From the NCBI RefSeq assembly GCF_050286925.1, contig NZ_JBFWFX010000013.1, positions 1 to 61,574 of the forward strand: 61,574 nt of DNA. Direction: 5' to 3'. Numbering within the stretch: position 1 is the stretch's first letter; every line of letters starts with the position of its first letter. The notes under the pieces were generated by a model. It worked only from the letters and a program-made list of their open reading frames with translations, was not told where the DNA came from and searched no databases. The DNA comes from Caloranaerobacter sp050286925 (GTDB taxonomy: Bacteria > Bacillota > Clostridia > Tissierellales > Thermohalobacteraceae). Shown in pieces: positions 50,853-59,097 of this stretch. A program made the position numbers and the translations under genes.

Positions 50853-51866
50853 TTGAATATTAAAGAATTTAGAGGTGTGTATGTTTTTGTTGAGCAGAGA
50901 GAGGGTGAAATTCAGAGAGTTTCATTGGAGTTGATTGGAAAGGGTAGAGAGCTTGCAGAAAAAATAGGTGAGTCTGTTACGGCTGTTATACTTGGATACA
51001 ATATAAAAGACAAAGTAGATACTTTAATTCATTATGGAGCTGATGAGGTTATTTATATAGATGATGAAATATTAGATGTTTATATGACTGAACCTTATAC
51101 TAAAGCTTTAACAGAAGTAATAAAATCAAGGAAGCCAGAAATATTTTTAATTGGTGCTACGGCAATAGGTAGAGATTTAGCACCTAGAGTTTCAGCTAGA
51201 ATACATACAGGACTTACAGCAGACTGTACTTCTTTAGATATAGAAGAAGGAACTAGAAATCTTTTAATGACAAGACCAGCTTTTGGTGGGAATTTAATGG
51301 CTACAATTGTTTGCCCAGACCATAGACCTCAAATGTCTACAGTAAGACCTGGAGTAATGCCATTGTTTGAAAAAGATGAAAATAGAGTTGGAAAGATTGA
51401 AGAATTTAAAGTTAATTTTTCTAAAGAGGATGTAAATGTTGAAATATTGGAAATAGTAAAAGAGAAAAAGCAGAAAATAAAAATTGAAGAAGCAAATGTA
51501 TTAGTTGCAGGTGGAAGAGGTATTGGAAACCCAGAGAAGTTTGAATTACTTAAAAAACTTGCTGATAAGCTTGGTGGATTAGTTGCAGCTTCACGTGCAG
51601 TAGTTGATGCTGGATGGATTGATAGAGAGCATCAAGTAGGACAAACTGGAAAGACAGTTAGACCTGATTTATATATAGCATGTGGTATTTCAGGAGCTAT
51701 TCAACATTTAGCTGGAATGGAAGAATCAGACTTTATTATTGCTATAAATAAAGATCCTGAAGCTCCTATATTTGAAGTTGCTGATATTGGTATTGTTGGA
51801 GATGTAAATAAGGTAATTCCAGCATTAATTGAAGAAATAGAGGCTGTAAAAAAATCAAAAGAATAG
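50853..51866 (+). CDS. etfA: Electron transfer flavoprotein alpha subunit
   Basis: 337 aa. The N-terminal domain is followed by the FAD domain with VLVAGGRGIGNPEKFELLKKLADKLGG, ASRAVVDAGWIDREHQVGQTGKTVRPDLYIACGISGAIQHLAGM and NKDPEAPIFEVADIGIVGD. No N-terminal ferredoxin domain, unlike some bifurcating EtfA forms. TTG start at 50853 after AAGGAGGGAG. Forms the electron-transfer heterodimer with EtfB; the operon ends at a strong terminator. Confidence 0.95.
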   Translation: MNIKEFRGVYVFVEQREGEIQRVSLELIGKGRELAEKIGESVTAVILGYNIKDKVDTLIHYGADEVIYIDDEILDVYMTEPYTKALTEVIKSRKPEIFLIGATAIGRDLAPRVSARIHTGLTADCTSLDIEEGTRNLLMTRPAFGGNLMATIVCPDHRPQMSTVRPGVMPLFEKDENRVGKIEEFKVNFSKEDVNVEILEIVKEKKQKIKIEEANVLVAGGRGIGNPEKFELLKKLADKLGGLVAASRAVVDAGWIDREHQVGQTGKTVRPDLYIACGISGAIQHLAGMEESDFIIAINKDPEAPIFEVADIGIVGDVNKVIPALIEEIEAVKKSKE

Positions 51867-51877
51867 TAGTGTAAGGA

Positions 51878-51914
51878 AAGCCAATAGTTAAATTTTATAA
51901 CTATTGGCTTTTTT
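51878..51914 (+). terminator. Intrinsic terminator of bcd-etfBA
   Basis: AAGCCAATAGTTA, 7-nt loop, TAACTATTGGCTT then TTTT. Confidence 0.92.
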
Positions 51915-51941
51915 CATATATTAAAAAGGAATTTTAGTAAT

Positions 51942-52049
51942 ATGTGTAAAAGATATATAATAGAGTTTAAAGAGCATCATTTGATAAAAATTTATGAGCT
52001 TTTGAAGCAATATGAAAAGATAGGGAGTTTTATTTTAAGGAGAGAATAG
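51942..52049 (+). CDS. Possible 35-aa leader peptide before the MFS gene
   Basis: ATG-initiated frame of 35 codons (starts MCKRYIIEFKEHHL) that ends 3 bp before the MFS ATG and contains that gene's AAGGAGAG site. Its own AAGGA is 11 nt upstream, a poor spacing. Translational coupling or chance are both possible. Confidence 0.25.
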   Translation: MCKRYIIEFKEHHLIKIYELLKQYEKIGSFILRRE

Positions 52050-52051
52050 AT

Positions 52052-53287
52052 ATGAATAAAATAATACAAGATCATTCTAAATTAATATTTTTATCAGCTT
52101 TATTAGGCTTTCAATATTTTATGAGTCCAATTTTAGTAATATTTTATTTAAAATATGTTGGTGTGTCTTTTAGTCAATTTATATTTTTGGATAGTATTTT
52201 ATTTTTATTAGTTGCAATATTTGAAGTTCCAAGTGGATATTTATCTGATAGATTTGGAAGAAAAAGAACCTTATTAATTTCTCGTGTATTTACAATATTA
52301 TCAATGATTATATTAATACTTTTTCCTTCATATATCGGTGCATTAATTAGCATTATTATCTCTGGAGTATTTATACCATTAGGTTCTGGTAATGAAAAAG
52401 CAATATACTTTGAAAGTTTTAAAAAGCTAAATGAAGAAAAAAAACTACAAAAAATATATTCAAAATCAAATTCAATATCATTTGTTATGTTAACTATTAC
52501 TTCAATAATTTCAGGTTTTATAGCAAAAATAAACTTAGCTTTACCAGTTTTAATTGATATAATATTACTTATAGTTATTTCTATAGCGACATTTTTCCTA
52601 TTACATGATGATAAAACTTATTTATCAAATCAAGAAATGAGTGCTGCTAAAGATAAAATTGGTAAGTTTGTATATAATCATAATAACATAAAAGGATTAA
52701 TTAATGTAACACCAATTTTTTTATTAAGTGCTTTATTTTTTGCAGCTTTAAGAGTTTCATATACTGCTTATCAACCTTTATTTAAAAATCTAAATATTGA
52801 TATTCAATATTTCGGCATGATTTTTGCTTTCTTTAACATCACATGTTCTTTATCATCATATGCAGCCCCTAAATTTTTAAAAATGACTTCAAATGAGTTA
52901 ACTACTTTGTTAGTATTAACTACTTTTATTACAATTTCTTTTATAGGAATTTTCATATCAAATAGTGTATTTTTAGTTTTGCTTTTTATAGCTTTACAAC
53001 AGATAGTAAGAGGGTTGCACGGTCCATTTTTTTTAATTCAAAAAAATTACTACATTCCTATAAATTCAAAAAAAAGAGTTACTTATTTATCTTATTCTAA
53101 TTTATTATCTACATTGCTAGTATCATTATGCTTATATCTGTTTTCTTATATGAACAGCAAAGTATCTTTAAAATTAAGTATTATATGTTTTGGCATGTTA
53201 ATTAGTTTTATTTCTTTACTAACAATAATAATACTCTATACGTTGAAAAGGAAGGGGAAAATAAAATGTTACCAATGTCAGCAGTAA
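52052..53287 (+). CDS. Major facilitator superfamily transporter
   Basis: 411 aa with about twelve hydrophobic helices. The loop 2-3 signature is GYLSDRFGRKRTLLIS, the MFS motif A, and a central hydrophilic stretch separates the halves. The sequence is more AT-rich and Ile/Phe/Ser-rich than neighbouring genes. Substrate unknown; the layout suggests an efflux-type carrier. It stands alone between the etf terminator and the sigma-54 activator gene; a functional link with either is not shown by sequence. Confidence 0.9.
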   Translation: MNKIIQDHSKLIFLSALLGFQYFMSPILVIFYLKYVGVSFSQFIFLDSILFLLVAIFEVPSGYLSDRFGRKRTLLISRVFTILSMIILILFPSYIGALISIIISGVFIPLGSGNEKAIYFESFKKLNEEKKLQKIYSKSNSISFVMLTITSIISGFIAKINLALPVLIDIILLIVISIATFFLLHDDKTYLSNQEMSAAKDKIGKFVYNHNNIKGLINVTPIFLLSALFFAALRVSYTAYQPLFKNLNIDIQYFGMIFAFFNITCSLSSYAAPKFLKMTSNELTTLLVLTTFITISFIGIFISNSVFLVLLFIALQQIVRGLHGPFFLIQKNYYIPINSKKRVTYLSYSNLLSTLLVSLCLYLFSYMNSKVSLKLSIICFGMLISFISLLTIIILYTLKRKGKIKCYQCQQ

Positions 53288-53324
53288 TAAATGTTCCTTA
53301 GAATGCAAAATTACTGTAGTGAAT

Positions 53325-53378
53325 TTAGTATAAAGTTATACTAATGTTTTGTTATAACATTGCCTAGTATGATATAAT
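53325..53378 (+). promoter_or_regulatory. Promoter region of sigma-54 activator gene with inverted repeat
   Basis: TTAGTATAA-AG-TTATACTAA (53325-53344), then TTGTTA (53349-53354), 18 bp, TATAAT (53373-53378). The repeat lies just upstream of the -35 box and may be a regulator site; it is not the same as the 32-bp palindrome. Confidence 0.6.
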
Positions 53379-53419
53379 TTAACAAAGCTTTATATTCATA
53401 TAAAAAAGGTGAGGATAAA

Positions 53420-55129
53420 ATGGAATTTGCAAACAGTTATATTAAAGAAATTTTTCAAAATATGACTGATGCGGTAATAGGAATAGATAAATTAGGCAAT
53501 GTTGTTATAATTAATGAAGCTGCAAAAAGGATATTCGGGTTTGAAACTATAAAAAAGAAAGAAGTAGAAGATTTTATATCAAGTATTAAACTCAATAGGG
53601 TATTAGAAACTGGAAAGAAAGAATTAGAGAATGATTTTACATATAATGAAAGAAAATTTGTTTTAAGCAAAATACCTGTGTTTAAAGATAAAAAAATTGA
53701 AGGGGCAATAGCTTTATTTAGTGAAGTAACAGATTATAGTAAATTAATAAAAATAATTGAAGAAGATAAAGTACATTTAGAAATACTTAATACAATTTTA
53801 GATGTACTAAATGAAAGAGTTGTTGTAGTAGATGAAAAAGGAATAATTACTATGATGAGTAAAGCATATAAAGAATTTATTGGTAATCCTAACCCTGAAG
53901 GTAAGCATGTTACTGAAGTTATAGAAAATACAAGAATGCATATTATTTTAAAAACAGGAGTAATGGAAATTGGCGAGATTCAAGAAGTACAAGGTAATAA
54001 AATGGTAGCTATGCGTATTCCGATAAAAAAGAATGGGAAAGTAATTGGTGCTGTTGGGAAAGTTATGTTTAAAGATGTGAGTGATTTAGTTGCTTTGAGT
54101 AATAAAGTCAACAGATTAGAACAAGAATTAGAATATTATAAAAGTGAATTAAACAAAGAAAGAACTGCAAAATATTCATTTAAAGACATAATAGGCAGTA
54201 GTGCTAGTATTCAAGCAGTAAAAGAATTAGCTATGAAAGTAGCAAAAACAGATTCGAATGTTTTGATTACGGGAGAAAGTGGCACAGGAAAAGAGCTTTT
54301 TGCACACGCTATCCATAATGCTAGCAAAAGATATTTAGGTCCGTTTATTAGAATAAATTGTGCTGCAATACCAGAGGAACTACTTGAATCTGAACTATTT
54401 GGATATGAAGAAGGTGCGTTTACTGGTGCTAAAAAAGGTGGAAAGAAAGGGAAATTTGAATTAGCTAATGGGGGGACAATTCTACTTGATGAGATAGGCG
54501 ATATGTCTATCAAAATGCAGGCTAAACTTTTAAGAGTACTTCAAGAAAAGGAGATTGAAAGATTAGGAGGAAATATTGTAAGAAATATAGATGTTAGAAT
54601 AATAGCGTCTACAAATAAGGATTTGGAGATGCTTGTAAAACAGGGATTATTTAGAGAAGACCTTTATTTTAGACTTAATGTGATGTCTATTAAAATACCT
54701 TCTTTAAGAGAAAGAAAAGAAGATATCGGTATTCTTGCGAGAAAACTTCTTGCAAAAGTATCTAGTAGACTTGGAAAGTATGTAGAAGGTATTTCAAATG
54801 ATGCAATAAAATGTCTTGAAAGTTATGATTGGCCTGGAAATATTAGAGAGTTAGAAAATGTTATTGAAAGAGCAGTAAATTTATTAGATTCAGATTTGAT
54901 TATAAAGCCTGAACATTTGCCAGAAAAAATAACTAAAAATAGATCAAAGAAATATTTTTATGAAGAAAAGAGCTTAAAAAATATAATAGAAGAAATAGAG
55001 AAAGAAATTATTCTCGAATGTTTAGAAGAGAATAACTGGAATAAAAATAAAGTTGCTAAAATTCTAGGGATTAGTAGAGTTGGATTATATAAGAAGATAG
55101 AGAAATATAATTTAAGTAAAGTGCAATAG
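53420..55129 (+). CDS. Sigma-54-dependent transcriptional activator with two PAS domains
   Basis: 569 aa enhancer-binding protein. The first PAS (about 1-115) starts NSYIKEIFQNMTDAVIGIDKLG; the second (about 120-225) has RVVVVDEKGIITMMSKAYKEF. A coiled-coil linker (VNRLEQELEYYKSELNKERT) leads to the AAA+ domain: Walker A GESGTGKE from 285, sigma-54-contacting GAFTGA at 332-337, Walker B GTILLDEIGD, arginine-finger region LREDLYFRLNV-type. C-terminal Fis-type helix-turn-helix NKNKVAKILGISRVGLYKKI. No receiver domain, so a small ligand or redox state is sensed directly. The sigma-54 promoter of bcd-etfBA, 4.6 kb upstream, is the obvious candidate target. Confidence 0.95.
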   Translation: MEFANSYIKEIFQNMTDAVIGIDKLGNVVIINEAAKRIFGFETIKKKEVEDFISSIKLNRVLETGKKELENDFTYNERKFVLSKIPVFKDKKIEGAIALFSEVTDYSKLIKIIEEDKVHLEILNTILDVLNERVVVVDEKGIITMMSKAYKEFIGNPNPEGKHVTEVIENTRMHIILKTGVMEIGEIQEVQGNKMVAMRIPIKKNGKVIGAVGKVMFKDVSDLVALSNKVNRLEQELEYYKSELNKERTAKYSFKDIIGSSASIQAVKELAMKVAKTDSNVLITGESGTGKELFAHAIHNASKRYLGPFIRINCAAIPEELLESELFGYEEGAFTGAKKGGKKGKFELANGGTILLDEIGDMSIKMQAKLLRVLQEKEIERLGGNIVRNIDVRIIASTNKDLEMLVKQGLFREDLYFRLNVMSIKIPSLRERKEDIGILARKLLAKVSSRLGKYVEGISNDAIKCLESYDWPGNIRELENVIERAVNLLDSDLIIKPEHLPEKITKNRSKKYFYEEKSLKNIIEEIEKEIILECLEENNWNKNKVAKILGISRVGLYKKIEKYNLSKVQ

Positions 55130-55201
55130 ATATTTAGTTTGTTATTAAAAGAACATCAAGTAAAGCAATTATAACTATTAAAAGTAAGAGGGGGAAGTTT
55201 T

Positions 55202-56176
55202 GTGGAAAGAAAAAAAGTTTATATAACACGAAAAATACCTGATATAGGAATTAATCTTCTAAAGCAGTATTTTGAAGTTGAAATCAATATGGAAGATAGA
55301 CCTTTAACTAAAGAAGAATTAATAACCAATATTGAAGATAAAGATGCTGTATTATGTCAATTGACAGATTTGATTGATAAGGAAGTATATGATAGAGCTA
55401 AAAGAGTCAAAATATTTGCAAATTATGCAGTAGGATTTAATAATATAGATGTTGATGAGGCTACAAAGAGAGGTATTATTATTACAAATACTCCTGGTGT
55501 GCTATCAGATGTGACTGCTGACTTAGCTTGGACTCTTTTATTAAGTGTTGCAAGAAGAATAGTTGAAGCTGATAAATATACGAGAGCTGGAAAGTTTAAA
55601 TGTTGGTCTCCAACTCTTTTTTTAGGGCAAGATTTGGTTGGAAAGACTTTAGGTATAATTGGCGCTGGTAGAATAGGCAAGACGCTAGCTAAGAGGAGTA
55701 TTGGATTTGAGATGAAGATTTTGTATCATAATAGAAAAAGAGATGAGGAAATGGAAAAAATGTTTAATGCTAAGTGGGTTGATAAAGATACTTTGTTAAA
55801 AGAATCGGACTTTATTTCTCTTCATGTTCCACTTACAAAAGAAACTTATCATATGATTGGAGAACGTGAATTTAAATTAATGAAAGAAACAGCAATTCTA
55901 ATAAATACAGCTAGAGGGCCTGTGGTAGACGAAAAAGCACTAGTGAAGGCTTTAAAAGAAAAAGAAATTTGGGGAGCGGGATTGGATGTTTATGAAAAAG
56001 AACCAGAAGTAGAGGAAGATTTAAAGAAAATGGATAACGTCGTTTTAGTACCACATATAGGTAGTGCAACTATTAATACAAGAGATAATATGGCGAAAAT
56101 AGCTGCAAAAAACATAATAGCTGTATTAAACAATGAAAAACCATTAACTCCTGTAAATGATATTAACCATAAATAA
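55202..56176 (+). CDS. D-2-hydroxyacid dehydrogenase (glycerate/glyoxylate reductase-like)
   Basis: 324 aa NAD(P)-dependent oxidoreductase. The Rossmann motif is LGIIGAGRIGKTLAKR. Catalytic Arg lies in INTARGPVVDEKALVKAL, Glu in GLDVYEKEPEV, and His in VLVPHIGSAT. Best overall resemblance is to glyoxylate/hydroxypyruvate reductase (D-glycerate dehydrogenase); other 2-oxoacids remain possible. GTG start at 55202 after AGAGGGGGAAG. It follows the sigma-54 activator by 72 bp with no terminator between, so the two may be co-transcribed. Confidence 0.9.
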   Translation: MERKKVYITRKIPDIGINLLKQYFEVEINMEDRPLTKEELITNIEDKDAVLCQLTDLIDKEVYDRAKRVKIFANYAVGFNNIDVDEATKRGIIITNTPGVLSDVTADLAWTLLLSVARRIVEADKYTRAGKFKCWSPTLFLGQDLVGKTLGIIGAGRIGKTLAKRSIGFEMKILYHNRKRDEEMEKMFNAKWVDKDTLLKESDFISLHVPLTKETYHMIGEREFKLMKETAILINTARGPVVDEKALVKALKEKEIWGAGLDVYEKEPEVEEDLKKMDNVVLVPHIGSATINTRDNMAKIAAKNIIAVLNNEKPLTPVNDINHK

Positions 56177-56186
56177 GTTAAAATAT

Positions 56187-56216
56187 AGGCTTAACATCTC
56201 GTTAAGCCTTATATTT
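56187..56216. terminator. Bidirectional terminator
   Basis: AGGCTTAAC-ATCTC-GTTAAGCCT with flanking A and T runs, between convergent genes. Confidence 0.88.
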
Positions 56217-56860
56217 TATCCTCCTAATGTTATGTCCTGTTTATCGTACCATTCAAGAGCTTGGTAAAAGTGCTCTTCTTTAAAATCGGGCCAGTAATCA
56301 TCAATGAAATAGAAGTCTGAATAAACTGTTTGCAAAGGTAAAAAACCACTTAATCTTTTTCTACATCCCCAGCGTATGACAAGGTCTATTCTTGAAATAT
56401 CTTTTGAATGTAATAAATCTATTACATTATTGGAGATGTTTTTCTGATTTATTAAATTTCTTATATCCCATTGCCAACCATAGTTAACTAAGAAATTAAC
56501 TTTTATACCTCCCTTGCCAAATGTTTTTCTATTATTAGTATAAGGCAGCAATTCTTTAGGGAACATAGGAGAATCAGTATTACCAACTACTAATAAAGAA
56601 GCATCTTTATTTGCAAGTAATTTTACAGCTCTTATACATGCTTTAGTAAATGCTTTAGTTTGTATTGAAGGTCTTTTGGTATTATCCATAGTAAAACCAT
56701 AAAATGTAAGTTCTCCAACTCCAATTTTTGAACATAATTCAAATACTCTAATACCGGGGTCAAGACCTTTTTCATAGCCCATTTCCTTTGAAAGGCCTTT
56801 TTTTACGGCCCATCTTCTATTTCCATCAGGAATTATTCCAATATGTTTTGGTATTCTCAT
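56216..56860 (-). CDS. Divergent cis-prenyltransferase (undecaprenyl diphosphate synthase family)
   Basis: 214 aa, shorter than ordinary UppS (about 250). The N-terminal diphosphate-binding motif HIGIIPDGNRRWA is intact, as is FYGFTMDNTKRP. In the C-terminal region the family normally reads RTSGExRxSNF, followed by WQSAYSELYF. Here it is RWGCRKRLSGF followed by LQTVYSDFYF and WPDF: the Gly-Glu pair is replaced and the second metal-binding position is uncertain. It may therefore be a specialised prenyl transferase or one with a different chain length, and is unlikely to be the housekeeping enzyme. AGGTAAG-type site on the minus strand. It is divergent from the DUF5685 operon. Confidence 0.85.
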   Translation of the reverse strand: MRIPKHIGIIPDGNRRWAVKKGLSKEMGYEKGLDPGIRVFELCSKIGVGELTFYGFTMDNTKRPSIQTKAFTKACIRAVKLLANKDASLLVVGNTDSPMFPKELLPYTNNRKTFGKGGIKVNFLVNYGWQWDIRNLINQKNISNNVIDLLHSKDISRIDLVIRWGCRKRLSGFLPLQTVYSDFYFIDDYWPDFKEEHFYQALEWYDKQDITLGG

Positions 56861-57023
56861 AAACTTACCTCCGATTTTAATTTCAATTCTATTATTGCCA
56901 TCTAATAGTAAACTATAATCAATTTCTTAAATAATTGGAGATTTTTCGACAAGATATTGTTATTTCTTATTTCATACTTTAAAATATTAATTAAGCGATA
57001 AAAAAACAGAGAGAGTGGATAAA

Positions 57024-57896
57024 TTGTTTGGCTATATAACACCATATAAAGACGAATTAAAAGTTAGAGAATACAACATATTTAAAGCATATTATTGTGG
57101 ATTATGTAAGACTCTTGGAAGTGAATTTAATCAAGTGGTTAGATTTGGGCTAAATTATGATTTTACTTTTTTAGGTCTTTTATTATCATCTTTAGACGAA
57201 AAGAAAGACAAGATAAAATATGAAGGCTGTATTGCCAATCCATTTAAGAAAAAGCCTATTGTAGTGAAAAATAAATATCTTAGTTATAGTGCTTATATTA
57301 GTGTTATTTTGGTTTATTATAAATTGTTAGATGATTGGAAAGATGAAAGAAAATTACTTTCTTTAATGGGTATGATACCTTTTATTTTTCCCAAAAATAA
57401 AGCAAAATGCGTTTTTAAAGATAAATATTTTGCTGTTAAAAATAATTTGGATAAGTTAGCAAAATTAGAAAAAGAAAAGTGTGATATTATTGACGAGAGT
57501 GCTGACGTTTTTGGTAAGCTAATGGAAGAGATAGCAGCTTTTCCATTTATAAATAATGATAAGACGATAAGAGTTTTAAGATGGCTTGGGTATAATTTAG
57601 GACGCTTTATTTACGTATTAGATGCTTTTAATGATATTGAAAAAGATATTAAACAGGGGAATTATAATCCTATCCTTTTGCAATATAAATATAATTCAAA
57701 AGAAGGATTAGAAAACTTTTTGAATAGAGTAAGAGAACCTATAGAATTTACTCTGACATTTACGCTAGATAATTTGGCAAAAAGTTACGAATTACTTGAT
57801 ATAAAATATAATAAAAGTATAATTGAAAATATAGTTTATATGGGAACAAGGCAGAAAATGACACAGATTCTTGAGAAAAGGAGTTGTAAAAAATGA
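57024..57896 (+). CDS. DUF5685-family protein, possible isoprenoid-synthase-like fold
   Basis: 290 aa from TTG 57024, which gives the family-typical MFGYITPYKDELKVREYN start; GTG 57015 lies in the AGAGAGTGG site. Conserved YYCGLCKTLG (Cys pair) and GCIANPFKKKP. Two Asp-rich stretches, DDWKDE (103-108) and DAFNDIEKD (200-208) followed by IKQGNYNP, are reminiscent of the DDxxD and the RDxxEDxxxGRxYLP motifs of all-alpha prenyl/squalene synthases. No function is established for the family; the fold is my inference. It overlaps the J-protein gene by 4 bp. Confidence 0.8.
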   Translation: MFGYITPYKDELKVREYNIFKAYYCGLCKTLGSEFNQVVRFGLNYDFTFLGLLLSSLDEKKDKIKYEGCIANPFKKKPIVVKNKYLSYSAYISVILVYYKLLDDWKDERKLLSLMGMIPFIFPKNKAKCVFKDKYFAVKNNLDKLAKLEKEKCDIIDESADVFGKLMEEIAAFPFINNDKTIRVLRWLGYNLGRFIYVLDAFNDIEKDIKQGNYNPILLQYKYNSKEGLENFLNRVREPIEFTLTFTLDNLAKSYELLDIKYNKSIIENIVYMGTRQKMTQILEKRSCKK

Positions 57897-58501
57897 AAAA
57901 TCCTTATAAAGTATTAGGTCTTGAAGAAGGTGCAAGTGAAGAAGAAATAAAGAGAGCATATAAGAGACTTGTGAGAAAATACCACCCAGACCAATATGTT
58001 AACAACCCTCTTGCTGATCTTGCTGAAGAAAAACTAAAAGAAATTAATGAAGCATATAACATTCTTATGAATAAAAGAAATAGAAATAATGAAGATAGTA
58101 ACAACTGGAATTACTATCGACATGAAAGTAATGGTTATAACGAATTTAATGAAGTTCGCAGATTAATTGATATGGGAAGACTTAAAGAAGCATATGATAT
58201 ATTAGAAAGCAGTACAAATAGAGGAGCGGAATGGTATTTTTTAAAAGGCGTAATATTATTGAGAAAAGGTTGGTATGAGCAGGGATATCAGCATGTTAGA
58301 AAAGCTGTTAATTTAGATCCAAACAATATTGAATATAAAAATGTATTAAATAATATTTCTTTTAGAAATGAAACTTATAGAGATGTAGGACGAAACATGG
58401 GTTATGGTGGAGATACTTCTCTTTGTGAAATTTGCCAATGTTTAATATGTACTGACTGCTGTTGTGAATGTATGGGAGGAGATTTTATTACTTGCTGTTA
58501 A
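57893..58501 (+). CDS. J-domain protein with Cys-rich C-terminus
   Basis: 202 aa. J domain at 1-65 with the HPD tripeptide in VRKYHPDQYV, which stimulates DnaK ATPase. A linker rich in Asn follows, then a TPR-like helix pair (EWYFLKGVILLRKGWYEQGYQHVRKAVNLDPNN). The tail CEICQCLICTDCCCECMGGDF ends in CC and holds about ten cysteines, likely metal- or lipid-related. It lacks the Gly/Phe and zinc-finger domains of DnaJ. Translationally coupled (4-bp overlap) to the DUF5685 gene, so it probably serves that protein specifically. Confidence 0.88.
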   Translation: MKNPYKVLGLEEGASEEEIKRAYKRLVRKYHPDQYVNNPLADLAEEKLKEINEAYNILMNKRNRNNEDSNNWNYYRHESNGYNEFNEVRRLIDMGRLKEAYDILESSTNRGAEWYFLKGVILLRKGWYEQGYQHVRKAVNLDPNNIEYKNVLNNISFRNETYRDVGRNMGYGGDTSLCEICQCLICTDCCCECMGGDFITCC

Positions 58502-58515
58502 TGGAGGCAAATAAT

Positions 58516-59034
58516 ATGAGTAATTCAAGCAAGTCAAAAAAAGTAGCTCTAGGTGGTATTGTTGTATTATTATCTGTTTTGTATCTATATTTAGCTTCGA
58601 TATTACCTACTAATAAAATTTTTTTCTTTTGTTTGAGTACTGTTTTTATTGCTGCTATTGTAATAGAATTTAAAACTTACTTTTCATTAATAACTTATGG
58701 AGCTATTTCTATTTTAGGATTTATAATTATACCTAACAAACTAATCATGATACCGTATGTTATTTATTTTGGTTATTATGGAATAATAAAATATTATATT
58801 GAAAAAATAAATAATATTTTAATTGAATGGATAATAAAAATTGTTTTATTCAATTTATTTGTATATGCGACTTATATAATTACAATTAATTTATTTATTA
58901 GTAATATAGAAATTAAACTTCCAATATGGCTTATTATATTGTTATTACAAGTATTTTTTATTATTTATGATATATGTTATAGCTTAGCTATTAATTATTA
59001 TAAATATAAAATAAGGAAGTTTCTAAGGATTTGA
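58516..59034 (+). CDS. Small polytopic membrane protein, unknown
   Basis: 172 aa with about five hydrophobic segments after a short basic N-terminus (SNSSKSKKVALGG). Start at ATG 58516, since TGGAGG lies 9 nt upstream; the ATG at 58501 overlaps that site. It follows the J-protein stop by 15 bp, forming a three-gene unit. I do not recognise the family; a short lipid-facing scaffold or transporter is possible. Confidence 0.75.
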   Translation: MSNSSKSKKVALGGIVVLLSVLYLYLASILPTNKIFFFCLSTVFIAAIVIEFKTYFSLITYGAISILGFIIIPNKLIMIPYVIYFGYYGIIKYYIEKINNILIEWIIKIVLFNLFVYATYIITINLFISNIEIKLPIWLIILLLQVFFIIYDICYSLAINYYKYKIRKFLRI

Positions 59035-59097
59035 TGGAAAAAACATTTGGTATGCCCTTTTTGCTTTTTGGATTTAATTGTTTAGGAGGTACTTAAG

